A stretch of DNA of 64,000 nt from Tessaracoccus sp. OS52 (lineage in GTDB: Bacteria > Actinomycetota > Actinomycetes > Propionibacteriales > Propionibacteriaceae), in NCBI RefSeq assembly GCF_020687685.1, contig NZ_JAJEWM010000001.1, positions 1,054,001 through 1,118,000 of the forward strand, in the 5' to 3' direction. Under the pieces are notes generated by a model that was not told the DNA's origin, did no database searches, and was given only the letters and a program-made list of their open reading frames with translations. Positions 16,810 through 24,441 of the stretch are shown one piece after another. The first letter of the stretch is position 1. Every line of letters begins with the position of its first letter. A program made the translations under genes and the position numbers.

Positions 16810-16916
16810 GCCCGTCGCGGCGTGTTGAAACGGTGACCAGTTGAGTTCTGACCTAGACTCGCGAGTGACCAACTGAGAATTCCTCAGAAACTTCCCCGTA
16901 CGGTCGGAGTCTGGCA

Positions 16917-17603
16917 TTGATCACGTTCGAAGACGTCACGAAGTTCTATCCCGGTCAGGACCGGGCTGCGCTTCGTAACATCAACCTGGAGATCGCCAAG
17001 GGAGAATTCGTCTTCCTCGTCGGTCAGTCAGGCTCGGGCAAGTCCACCTTCCTCCGCCTGATCCTGCGGGAGTACCGGCCAACCAAGGGCACGCTCTACG
17101 TCGCAGGCAAGAACCTGACCACGATGAACCAGTGGAAGGTGCCGGCCCTGCGTCGCCAGATCGGAACCGTGTTCCAGGACTTCCGCCTGCTGCCCGGCAA
17201 GACTGTCTTCGAGAACGTGGCCTTCGCGCTGCAGGTGATCGGCAAGCCGCAGAAGGAGATCCGCAGGCTGGTTCCGGAGACGTTGGAGATGGTGGGCCTG
17301 GCTGGAAAGGAGAACCGGCAGAACGAGGAGCTCTCCGGGGGAGAGCAGCAGCGGGTCGCGATCGCCCGTGCCTTCGTGAACCGGCCCAAGATCCTCATAG
17401 CGGACGAGCCCACCGGCAACCTGGATCCGGAGACTTCGGTGGGAATCATGAAACTGCTTGACCGGATCAACCGGACTGACACCACCGTCATCATGGCAAC
17501 CCACGACTCCTCGATCGTGGATCAGATGCGCCGTCGCGTTCTGGAGTTGCGCCAAGGAGAACTTGTGCGCGACCAGACCAAGGGCGTCTACGGCACCGCC
17601 TGA
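16917..17603 (+). CDS. ftsE: cell division ATP-binding protein FtsE
   Basis: The ATPase of the FtsEX complex, which couples ATP hydrolysis to control of a peptidoglycan hydrolase at the septum. The 228 residues carry Walker [10 protein letters not shown] (near residue 36), the signature [14 protein letters not shown] and Walker [13 protein letters not shown]. The start is TTG 16917, after CGGTCGGAG; the family N terminus [11 protein letters not shown] confirms it. ftsX begins 15 bases after the stop. The order ftsE-ftsX-M23 peptidase indicates that the third gene encodes the hydrolase controlled by this complex. Confidence 0.96.
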   Translation: MITFEDVTKFYPGQDRAALRNINLEIAKGEFVFLVGQSGSGKSTFLRLILREYRPTKGTLYVAGKNLTTMNQWKVPALRRQIGTVFQDFRLLPGKTVFENVAFALQVIGKPQKEIRRLVPETLEMVGLAGKENRQNEELSGGEQQRVAIARAFVNRPKILIADEPTGNLDPETSVGIMKLLDRINRTDTTVIMATHDSSIVDQMRRRVLELRQGELVRDQTKGVYGTA

Positions 17604-17618
17604 GATCGAGAGGAACGA

Positions 17619-18521
17619 ATGCGACACACACTCCGGGAAACCTGGTCCGGCCTCCGGCGGAACCTTGCGATGACGATTGCCGTCATCGTGACCATGGGCG
17701 TCTCCCTTTCCCTGTTCGGGGCTGGGCTGCTCACCTCGATGGAGGTGGACCTGGTCAAGGGTCGCTGGTACGACAGGATCGAGATCTCGGTCTTCCTCTG
17801 CACCGAGCACACGCAGGGCGGCATGTGCGAGGAGGGCAAGGCGACCACCGCGGCCCAGCGGGAGAGCATCCGCCAGACCTTGGAGGCAAACCCCGAGGTC
17901 GCGGAAGTGTTCTACGAGTCCAAGGAGGCTGCCTTCGAGGAGTTCCAGCGCGTCTTCGCCGACTCGCCCATCCTTGGTTCCCGCACGGTGGACCAGATGC
18001 AGGACTCATTCCGCCTGAAGCTCGAGAACCCGGAGAACTATTCCGGCGTCGTGAGCGAGGCCCAAGGATTGCAGGGCGTCCAGAACGTCCAGGATCTCCA
18101 CCGGGTCCTTGACCCGATGTTCAGCTGGCTCAACGCCCTGCAGTGGGCAACCATAGGGATGAGCGTCCTGCTGCTGCTCGCTGCGTCCCTCCAGATCGCC
18201 AACACCATCCGCATGGCCGCATTCACCCGCCGCCGCGAAATCGGCATCATGCGACTCGTCGGCGCATCCAACTTCTACATCGTCCTGCCGTTCCTGCTCG
18301 AGAGCCTCATTGCAGGTCTGATAGGTGTGCTGGCCGCCAGCGTCACGCTCGCCACCGGGTACTACCTGGTCATCGAGCGCAACGCCAAGACCTCAATCCA
18401 GGCTTTACCCTGGATTGACTGGTCCCACGTCACAACTGCCATTCTTGCCATGACAGCGGTGGGCATCGCACTCGCGATCATCCCGACGTTGCTGGCAACC
18501 AGGAAGTACCTCCGCATCTAG
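17619..18521 (+). CDS. ftsX: cell division permease-like protein FtsX
   Basis: A 300-residue membrane partner of FtsE. A cytoplasmic N terminus leads to TM1 (about 20-42), then a large extracellular loop (about 43-165), then three more membrane helices beginning around residue 170 in the usual FtsX order. The loop has two Cys residues (FLCTEH and GMCEEG), possibly a disulfide in the first lobe. In this family the loop contacts and activates a murein hydrolase, here most likely the product of the next gene, which starts 21 bases downstream. ATG 17619 follows GAGAGGAACGA. Confidence 0.95.
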   Translation: MRHTLRETWSGLRRNLAMTIAVIVTMGVSLSLFGAGLLTSMEVDLVKGRWYDRIEISVFLCTEHTQGGMCEEGKATTAAQRESIRQTLEANPEVAEVFYESKEAAFEEFQRVFADSPILGSRTVDQMQDSFRLKLENPENYSGVVSEAQGLQGVQNVQDLHRVLDPMFSWLNALQWATIGMSVLLLLAASLQIANTIRMAAFTRRREIGIMRLVGASNFYIVLPFLLESLIAGLIGVLAASVTLATGYYLVIERNAKTSIQALPWIDWSHVTTAILAMTAVGIALAIIPTLLATRKYLRI

Positions 18522-18542
18522 GAAGCCACTAGGAGAACAAAC

Positions 18543-20012
18543 GTGAATCGGGACCTTCCCCCTCTGCCCGAGAACTCCAGCCGACACACCGTCCGTGGCA
18601 TCGTCGCCGCAGTGGTGCTGGCGCTGGCTGTCTCCATGGGTGCCGCCGGCGCCCGCGCTGATGATCTGGACGAGCGCCGGGACGAACTGAAGACGGAGAT
18701 CGCGCAGGCCAAGGCCGCCGTCGACGGCGCCTCGACCGACGTCCAGGCCGCAGTCGCTGCCTATGAGGCCGCTCAGTCCGAGCTCGAATCGGCCGAAAGT
18801 GCGCTGAAGGCAGCAGAGGAGGCCACCGATAAAGCGCGTGCCCTCGACAAGCAGCGTGCTGATGAACTGGCCGACGCTGAACACAAGGTGAAGCAGGCCG
18901 AAGCCGACGTCGCTGCGGCGCAGGCCGCCTACGACTCCGTCGACGCCCGCACCACGGAGGAGATCACGGTCATCACGCAGCAGAGCGGGCCGCTGGTGGA
19001 CCTGGCACTGCTGTTCACCGACGTCAGCATGTCCGACCTGAACCAGCGGGCACAGCTCGGCGAGACGCTGTTCGACGCGTCAGCCCTGGAACTCGACGAA
19101 CTGCTGGAGCGCCGGTTCAAGCTTGACGCCGCCAAGGCAGCGGCTGACGAGGCGCGCAACGCAGCGCAGAGCGCACGCGAGGCAGCGGCCAAGCAGTTGG
19201 AGGAGACCGTGGCGCGCGAGGCTGAAGCCGAGGCGCTGCGCACCGACGTCGCGGCAAAGGTCGCGGCGCGCGACCAGGCCCGCGCTGCCGCTGAGGAGCA
19301 ACTCAAGGCAGAGACCGCACGGCAGGCAGCGCTCGAGCAGGAGGCCGTCGACGTGGATCGCCGTATTGCCGAGCGAATCGCGCGCGAGGAAGCGGCGAGG
19401 AAGGCCGCAGCGGAGAAGGCCGCCCGTGAGGCGGCCGCCCGTAAGGCTGCGGAAAAGGCAGCTGCGGACAGGGCGGCAGCCCAGGCCGCGGCGAACCGGG
19501 CAGCGGCAGCCAAGAAGGCAGCAGCCAAGCCGGCGCCGGCAGCGAAGCCGCAGGCAGCCGCACCCAAGCCCGCGGCCAAGCCGAAGGCCGCTGCGAAGCC
19601 GGCGGCCAGTTCGACCGGCTTCATCCGACCCGTCAACGGCCGTCTCAGCTCTCGCTACGGAATGCGGCTGCACCCCGTGCTCGGTTACCGCAAGCTGCAC
19701 GACGGCACTGACTTCGCGGCCGCATGTGGCACGCCGATCAAGGCCGCCTACTCCGGCCGAGTGGCGGAGCGCTATTACAACGCCGGGTACGGCAACCGCC
19801 TCATGATCGACCACGGTCGCGTCAACGGCACCTACGTGACCACCGGCTACAACCACGCCTCGAAGTACGTCGTCGGCGTCGGGCAATGGGTGAGCGCCGG
19901 ACAGGTCATCGGGTACGTCGGCACCACCGGCTACTCCACCGGCTGCCACCTCCACCTGATGGTGTGGCAGAACGGCTCGGTCACCAACCCCATGGCGAAG
20001 TGGTTCAAGTGA
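18543..20012 (+). CDS. FtsEX-associated M23 (LytM) peptidoglycan endopeptidase with coiled coil
   Basis: A 489-residue exported hydrolase. A short basic N terminus and one hydrophobic segment (about 18-40, ending GARADD) act as signal or anchor. A long Ala/Glu/Lys/Arg-rich coiled coil follows (about 40-330), then an Ala/Lys/Pro-rich linker and a C-terminal M23 domain (about 355-489). Zinc ligands are visible: His386 and Asp390 in KLHDGTD, and His469/His471 in CHLHL, so the domain should be active. The layout matches EnvC-type FtsEX effectors, except that EnvC itself lacks activity. The long Ala-rich repeat could expand or contract. The start is GTG 18543, after AGGAG. It presumably cleaves peptide cross-links at the division site. 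Confidence 0.92.
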   Translation: MNRDLPPLPENSSRHTVRGIVAAVVLALAVSMGAAGARADDLDERRDELKTEIAQAKAAVDGASTDVQAAVAAYEAAQSELESAESALKAAEEATDKARALDKQRADELADAEHKVKQAEADVAAAQAAYDSVDARTTEEITVITQQSGPLVDLALLFTDVSMSDLNQRAQLGETLFDASALELDELLERRFKLDAAKAAADEARNAAQSAREAAAKQLEETVAREAEAEALRTDVAAKVAARDQARAAAEEQLKAETARQAALEQEAVDVDRRIAERIAREEAARKAAAEKAAREAAARKAAEKAAADRAAAQAAANRAAAAKKAAAKPAPAAKPQAAAPKPAAKPKAAAKPAASSTGFIRPVNGRLSSRYGMRLHPVLGYRKLHDGTDFAAACGTPIKAAYSGRVAERYYNAGYGNRLMIDHGRVNGTYVTTGYNHASKYVVGVGQWVSAGQVIGYVGTTGYSTGCHLHLMVWQNGSVTNPMAKWFK

Positions 20013-20020
20013 GCCTGTGG

Positions 20021-20026
20021 CATCAT
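20021..20026 (+). promoter_or_regulatory. -10-like hexamer before smpB
   Basis: CATCAT lies six bases upstream of the smpB ATG with no ribosome-binding site between, so smpB may have a leaderless transcript of its own in addition to read-through from the ftsEX operon. Confidence 0.35.
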
Positions 20027-20032
20027 TGACGG

Positions 20033-20509
20033 ATGCCCAGGGAGACCGGACGAAAGCTCGTCGCTCAGAACAAGAAGGCCCGGCACGATTACCACATCGG
20101 TGACGTGTTCGAGGCCGGTCTGGTGCTGACCGGCACGGAGGTCAAGAGCCTGCGGCTGGGCCGTGCCAGCCTTGCGGAGGCCTACGCCACCATCGAGGCC
20201 GGGGAGGTGTGGCTGCTCAACGCCCACATCCCGGAGTATGCGTTCGGCACCTGGAAGAACCACGCGACGCGGCGCACCCGGAAGCTCCTGCTGAACCGCA
20301 AGGAGATCGACAAGCTCGCCAAGGAAGTTGGCGACTCGGGCAAGACCATCGTCCCGTTGTCCCTGTACTTCTCCGACGGCTACGCCAAGGTGGAGATCGC
20401 CGTCGCCACCGGCAAGAAGGACTGGGACAAGAGGCAGACCATCGCACAGCGCGACGCTGATCGCGAGGCCCAGCGGGCGCTGGCGACGAGAAACCGCCTG
20501 CGCCGCTGA
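20033..20509 (+). CDS. smpB: SsrA-binding protein SmpB
   Basis: Binds the tRNA-like part of tmRNA and delivers it to stalled ribosomes for trans-translation. The 158-residue protein has the family core: [35 protein letters not shown], and a basic C-terminal tail ([18 protein letters not shown]) that acts as a decoding mimic. The length is normal. ATG 20033 agrees with the family N terminus. The tmRNA gene is 1.1 kb downstream, separated by an FKBP gene and a DUF1707 gene. Confidence 0.97.
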   Translation: MPRETGRKLVAQNKKARHDYHIGDVFEAGLVLTGTEVKSLRLGRASLAEAYATIEAGEVWLLNAHIPEYAFGTWKNHATRRTRKLLLNRKEIDKLAKEVGDSGKTIVPLSLYFSDGYAKVEIAVATGKKDWDKRQTIAQRDADREAQRALATRNRLRR

Positions 20510-20541
20510 GATCAGCGGGCAGGCGGTCAGTTGGTTTCGGG

Positions 20542-20907
20542 TCAGTTGACGGCGACGAGGTCGCACACGAAGATCAGCGTCTCGCCGGGAGCGATCACGC
20601 CACCGGCGCCCCTGTCGCCGTAGGCCAGGTGCGGGGGAATGGTGAGCTTGCGACGGCCGCCCACCTTCATGCCGATCAGGCCCTCGTCCCAGCCGCGGAT
20701 GACCTGGCCGGTTCCGGGCCGGAACTGCAGCGGACCGCGTCCCCAGGAGCTGTCGAACTCCTTGCCCGTGCTGTAGGCGACTCCTACGTAGTGGACGTCG
20801 GCGAGGTCACCAGGAGTGACCTCGGCGCCGTCGCCGACGGTGAGGTCCTCGATCACGAGTTCGGTCGGCGCGTCGCCGGCGGGTACATCAATGTTTGGCT
20901 TTTCCAT
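20542..20907 (-). CDS. FKBP-type peptidyl-prolyl cis-trans isomerase
   Basis: A 121-residue single-domain FKBP that catalyses proline isomerisation during protein folding. Conserved segments are visible: VHYVGVAYSTGKEFDSSW, QVIRGWDEGLIGMKVGG with the pocket tryptophan, RRKLTIPPHLAYGDRGAG, and the final strand ETLIFVCDLV. There is no signal peptide or lipobox, so it is cytoplasmic. The start is ATG 20907, seven bases after a TAGGGT hexamer, consistent with a leaderless transcript. It is convergent with smpB and divergent from the DUF1707 gene. Confidence 0.95.
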   Translation of the reverse strand: MEKPNIDVPAGDAPTELVIEDLTVGDGAEVTPGDLADVHYVGVAYSTGKEFDSSWGRGPLQFRPGTGQVIRGWDEGLIGMKVGGRRKLTIPPHLAYGDRGAGGVIAPGETLIFVCDLVAVN

Positions 20908-20914
20908 GCCCGCA

Positions 20915-20920
20915 ACCCTA
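20915..20920 (-). promoter_or_regulatory. -10-like hexamer for the FKBP gene
   Basis: On the minus strand TAGGGT is followed by seven bases and the ATG at 20907, with no Shine-Dalgarno sequence, which is a leaderless arrangement. Confidence 0.5.
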
Positions 20921-21016
20921 GCCGGTCTGCTCGGTCCAGCGTCCAGCCTCGATCTGGGGAAAGCTCAGGGCTAACCCCAATTTCGTAGGCGCCCGGCGGG
21001 GGGCACACTTGGCTCC

Positions 21017-21601
21017 ATGATGAGTGAGTCGATGCGCCCCAACCTCGTGACTGACGCCCAGCGCGACCGAGCCGTCGACTACCTCCAGCGTGCCTACGCC
21101 AACGGAGCCCTCGAGGCCGAGGAGTTTGACGAAAGGCTCTCCCAAGCCCTGACAGCCAGCACCCGGAGCGAACTCAACTCCTCATTGCGGGGTATCGCCC
21201 GGATTGCGGAGACCCCCTCGATGGCCATGGCACCCGCTCCCGTAGCCATGCCGCCGGTGCCGGTGGGTGTTCAGAACGTCGGCTCCGGCCTGGTCCATCT
21301 CGCCGGACTTCCCACCGGCTTCATCGGACCCGCCATCGTGAAGGCTGCCGCCACCCCTGGTTCGCGCCTGTGGTGGGAGGCCAGCAGAGCCATGAGTTGG
21401 CAGATCTCGTCCCTGCTCGGCTTCATCGCCGTCGTGATCGGATCGATCGTGCTCGACATGGCGGCCCCGATCTTCCTCGCCGGTCTCGCCTGGTTCGTCG
21501 GCACGGTGGTGTTCTCCGTCCGAGCGTTCAACGGCGAGGACAGCACCGGCAGGCTGGGCCACCTCATGCTCTTCGGGCCCAAGGCGCCACCGCGACGCTG
21601 A
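21017..21601 (+). CDS. DUF1707 domain membrane protein
   Basis: 194 residues. The N terminus (about 7-60) is the DUF1707 module: R.....D....RA..YL..AYA.G.L...EFDERL..AL.A.T...L, as in many actinobacterial membrane proteins. A Met/Pro/Val-rich linker leads to two hydrophobic segments near the C terminus (about 135-180), so the domain is probably tethered to the membrane from the cytoplasmic side. The function of the module is unknown. The start is uncertain among ATG 21017, 21020 and 21032. The gene lies directly before the tmRNA gene on the same strand. Confidence 0.82.
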   Translation: MMSESMRPNLVTDAQRDRAVDYLQRAYANGALEAEEFDERLSQALTASTRSELNSSLRGIARIAETPSMAMAPAPVAMPPVPVGVQNVGSGLVHLAGLPTGFIGPAIVKAAATPGSRLWWEASRAMSWQISSLLGFIAVVIGSIVLDMAAPIFLAGLAWFVGTVVFSVRAFNGEDSTGRLGHLMLFGPKAPPRR

Positions 21602-21624
21602 CCAGTCGGTCCGTTCGCGGGTGA

Positions 21625-21630
21625 TACGAT
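21625..21630 (+). promoter_or_regulatory. extended -10 region of the tmRNA gene
   Basis: TGATACGAT contains a TACGAT hexamer with an upstream TG, 20 bases before the mature 5' end of tmRNA. This leaves room for a short leader removed by RNase P. No good -35 box is seen at the usual distance, as is common with extended -10 promoters. Confidence 0.5.
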
Positions 21631-21650
21631 GGATGCTGAACAACTCAACA

Positions 21651-22016
21651 GGGGGTGACTGGTTTCGACTTGGGACGGTAGTCCCAGGAGAAGCGGGCCG
21701 AGGATCCATGCTCATCTCGTCAAACGCTGCATGGAAACCAATAAGTGCCAACAACAACCGCACTGACTTCGCTCTCGCTGCCTGATCAGCGACCGAAGGG
21801 TCAGCACGGGCGCGCCTTCCGCCCGTTCCCTGGCCTCATTTAGAAGGCTTGCTGAGTAGCTTTGGTTTCTGGGGCTGCTCGGGACTCAACAGGAACTGGG
21901 CTCGTCTGCGACATGCCGACGTGAGTGCAGGAGCCAAGTAGAACGCCTAGTCGGCTGCGCCCGGAGAAGACCTGGTTCGCCTTTCAAGGACGCGGGTTCA
22001 ATTCCCGCCACCTCCA
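21651..22016 (+). ncRNA. ssrA: transfer-messenger RNA (tmRNA)
   Basis: Rescues stalled ribosomes together with SmpB. The 5' end GGGGGTGACTGGTTTCGAC and the 3' end GGTTCAATTCCCGCCACCTCC-A form the tRNA-like acceptor and T arms (GGGGGTG pairs with CACCTCC, including one G-U). The tag reading frame starts at GCC 21747 and ends at TGA 21783-21785, encoding ANNNRTDFALAA, whose ALAA end marks proteins for ClpXP-type degradation. The discriminator A at 22016 is followed by CCC, so a CCA end is not encoded and must be added. The single-chain form (not a two-piece permuted tmRNA) is intact. Confidence 0.97.
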
Positions 22017-22049
22017 CCCCTGCCAAACCTGTTCAGGTTGTCGCACATC

Positions 22050-22082
22050 GACCCCCAGATTCCGCTCGCGGATCTGGGGGTC
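22050..22082 (+). terminator. intrinsic terminator downstream of tmRNA
   Basis: GACCCCCAGAT (22050-22060) pairs perfectly with ATCTGGGGGTC (22072-22082) around an 11-base loop that can itself pair. It is followed by TTGTG. It lies 34 bases after the mature 3' end of ssrA and is the only strong hairpin before the next gene. Confidence 0.75.
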
Positions 22083-22217
22083 TTGTGCGTCCGGGCACAA
22101 CTGGGTCCCTAGGGACTACGGATCACAGACCCACTTTCGGGGTTCGGCCCTGCCAGTTGGCTGGGGGAAATTCTTCAGGCGCTCCGCTGAGTCCCGGGCT
22201 CGGCGACGGCCCCGTGC

Positions 22218-22223
22218 CAGAAT
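22218..22223 (+). promoter_or_regulatory. -10-like hexamer for the YqgE gene
   Basis: CAGAAT lies six bases before the ATG at 22230 with no ribosome-binding site, consistent with a leaderless transcript. Confidence 0.4.
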
Positions 22224-22229
22224 GGGTTC

Positions 22230-22793
22230 ATGCGCAGCGGTAGCCCACCAGCGGCAGGTCAGGTCCTGATTGCCACCGAACCAGGCAAGGGTGGCTACTT
22301 CGACCGCAGCGTCGTGCTGCTGCTGGACCACAACGAGTCTGGTTCTCTAGGCGTCTGCCTTCACAAGGTTGCCGAACTGGAGATGGTGGAGCCGCTGGCG
22401 CACTTCACGCAGTACCTCTCGCCGCCTGCGATTCTGTTCGAGGGTGGGCCGGTGTCCCAGCAGGCTGCGGTTTCGCTCGCCAAGGTTGCGAACCCATGGG
22501 AGGAGCCTCCCGGTTGGCGACGGGTCTACGACGACATCGGGATCCTGGACCTGGAAACGCCCATCGAACTGGTGTCGGGGGCCTTCTCCCACCTGCGGAT
22601 CTTCGTGGGGTTGTCGGGCTGGGAGGCCGGGCAGCTCGAGGGTGAGCTGATCCGTGGTTCCTGGTTCCGTGCACCCGCGCGGGCCGAGGAAATCTTCGGC
22701 ACTCCGGAAGACCTTTGGCGCAGGACCCTGCGGCGGGTCGGAGGCGCCGTGGGGAGATGGTCAACCTGGACCGAGACGCCAGAACTGAACTGA
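22230..22793 (+). CDS. YqgE/AlgH family protein
   Basis: 187 residues matching the YqgE/AlgH (DUF179) family: G-Q-V-L-I-A-T near the start, FDRSVVLLLDHN, GSLGVCLHK (usually G-x-x-G-x-x-x-NR), FEGGPVSQQA, and the later RIFVGLSGWEAGQLEGEL with SWF shortly after. The fold is known from structures of relatives, but no enzymatic activity is established. It is probably cytoplasmic. ATG 22230 fits both the family start and the upstream hexamer. It is convergent with the ABC exporter operon, with only 11 bases between the stops. Confidence 0.92.
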   Translation: MRSGSPPAAGQVLIATEPGKGGYFDRSVVLLLDHNESGSLGVCLHKVAELEMVEPLAHFTQYLSPPAILFEGGPVSQQAAVSLAKVANPWEEPPGWRRVYDDIGILDLETPIELVSGAFSHLRIFVGLSGWEAGQLEGELIRGSWFRAPARAEEIFGTPEDLWRRTLRRVGGAVGRWSTWTETPELN

Positions 22794-22804
22794 GACGGTG
22801 GCGC

Positions 22805-23494
22805 TCAGGCAGTGGCCACCGCGCCGTCGAGCAGAGCGACGCGGCGGTCTGCCAGCGACAGCATCACTGGGTCGTGTGTGGACACAACCGCAGCCAGCCC
22901 ACGCTCGTGGGTGAGCTCGACGATCAACTGCATCACCGCGGTCGCAGTGTCGGAGTCGAGCTGCCCGGTTGGTTCATCGGCGACAAGGACGTCGGGGTCG
23001 GTCACGAGCGCCCGGGCAATTCCGACGCGTTGCTGCTGACCGCCGGACAGTTCACCCGGACGTTGCTTCGCATGACGGGCGAGACCGACGCGCTCCAGGT
23101 GCGCACTGACGCGGCGGCCCCGCTCGGCCGGGGAGATCCTCTGCAGGCGCAGCGGTACCTCGACGTTCTCGGCCGCCGAAAGGACCGGGATCAGCCCGAA
23201 CGACTGGAACACGTAGCCGAACCGCTGCCTGCGCAGGGCGAGTCGGTCCGCCTCCGGCATGGCCGAGAGGCTCTGTCCGTCGGCGAGGGTGACCTCTCCG
23301 ACGTCGGGCAGGTCCAGACCGCACAACAGATTGAGCAGAGTGGTCTTGCCCGCCCCGGAAGGGCCGGTGACGACTGTCAACTGGCCGTGGGTGACGTCGA
23401 TTTCGACTCCCCTCAGGGCCCGGACCGCAGTCTGGCCGCTGCCGAAGGTGCGGTGGAGGTTCCTGCCACGCAGCGCGATCGCTCCTCGGTTCAC
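22805..23494 (-). CDS. ABC transporter ATP-binding protein (LolD/MacB-type)
   Basis: 229 residues. Walker A GPSGAGKTT (about residue 44), Q-loop YVFQSFGLIPVLSAAENV, signature LSGGQQQRVGIARAL, Walker B VLVADEPTGQLD and switch His in STHD are all present, so the ATPase is complete. The sequence is of the MacB/LolD/FtsE type that partners with FtsX-like mechanotransmission permeases. The start GTG 23494 overlaps the stop of the upstream ATPase gene by four bases. It is the last gene of a four-gene operon with two large permeases. Confidence 0.93.
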   Translation of the reverse strand: MNRGAIALRGRNLHRTFGSGQTAVRALRGVEIDVTHGQLTVVTGPSGAGKTTLLNLLCGLDLPDVGEVTLADGQSLSAMPEADRLALRRQRFGYVFQSFGLIPVLSAAENVEVPLRLQRISPAERGRRVSAHLERVGLARHAKQRPGELSGGQQQRVGIARALVTDPDVLVADEPTGQLDSDTATAVMQLIVELTHERGLAAVVSTHDPVMLSLADRRVALLDGAVATA

Positions 23495-24441
23495 CTGGGT
23501 TCTCCTTCTGCTGAAGTCGCGCGACGCGCGGCCGCGTCGTCAGGCCAGACGGAGACGTGGTTGCTGTGCCTGGAGATGCGTACCCGGTTCTCCAGACCCA
23601 GTTCCTCGACGTGTGCACGCGGCAGTTGGAGTCGGCCGTTGCTGTCCAACACTGTGTACTCCGTGGACTCGACCCTGACATTGCCTTCTGCGTCGACGTA
23701 GCGGTTGCGCAGCACCTCGGTGGAGGTGCGGCCGTCGCGGATCTGGATCGTGCGCTGGACGTGCTCGCCCACCATCGGGTTGTGCGTGACCACGAGCATG
23801 GTGGCGCCGAGCTCAGTGGCCGCGCTGCGCATCGCATCGAGAACCTGTATGGAGCTGTCCTCATCCAGTTCACCGGTGGGCTCGTCCGCGAGCAGAACCA
23901 CGGGGTTGTTGGCGAGCGCGATCGCGATCGCCACCCGCTGCTGTTGCCCGCCGGAGAGTTCATGTGGTCGGCGTCCTGCGCAGTCGGCCACCCCGAGCAG
24001 CTCCAGCAGCTCTCGGGGCCTGGAGTTCCTGTCCGGCCGGTTCGTCACGAGCATCGGCAGGGCGACGTTCTCCTCGGCGGTGAGGAATCCCACCAGATTC
24101 CTGGACGTCTGCTGCCAGACGAATCCCACGGTGTGGCGGCGGTAGTCGACGCGCTGGCGGCTGTTCATCGTAGCCAGGTCGTGCCCAGCGACACGTGCCC
24201 GACCTCCCGTGGGACGGTCGAGCCCCGAGAGGATGTTCAGCAGGGTTGACTTCCCAGAGCCGGAGGCTCCGACGATCGCCACGATCTCGCCGGGATCGAC
24301 GACCAGGCCGAGCCCTTGCAGAGCCTGAACCTCAACGCCCTCGGTCGAGTAGATCCGCACCAGGTCCTCGCACCAGATGTCGGGCCCTGAGTGCTCGCGG
24401 GCGAATAGTGCTCGCCCCCGACGCGGCGATGATTGCGTCAT
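23491..24441 (-). CDS. ABC transporter ATP-binding protein with C-terminal AbrB-like domain
   Basis: 316 residues from ATG 24441, which overlaps the upstream permease stop by four bases. The ATPase core is complete: Walker A GASGSGKST, Q-loop FVWQQTSRN, signature LSGGQQQRVAIAIA, Walker B VLLADEPTGELD and VTHNP for the switch His. About 60 extra residues follow. Within them, YTVLDSNGRLQLPRAHVEE followed by LGLENRVRISR has the pattern of a swapped-hairpin AbrB/SpoVT domain (strand, Gly-Arg-x-x-x-Pro, helix, L-G-L, strand). That domain usually dimerises and binds DNA, so here it may dimerise the ATPase or link transport to regulation. The longer upstream reading to 24702 only covers permease coding sequence. 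Confidence 0.9.
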   Translation of the reverse strand: MTQSSPRRGRALFAREHSGPDIWCEDLVRIYSTEGVEVQALQGLGLVVDPGEIVAIVGASGSGKSTLLNILSGLDRPTGGRARVAGHDLATMNSRQRVDYRRHTVGFVWQQTSRNLVGFLTAEENVALPMLVTNRPDRNSRPRELLELLGVADCAGRRPHELSGGQQQRVAIAIALANNPVVLLADEPTGELDEDSSIQVLDAMRSAATELGATMLVVTHNPMVGEHVQRTIQIRDGRTSTEVLRNRYVDAEGNVRVESTEYTVLDSNGRLQLPRAHVEELGLENRVRISRHSNHVSVWPDDAAARRATSAEGEPR

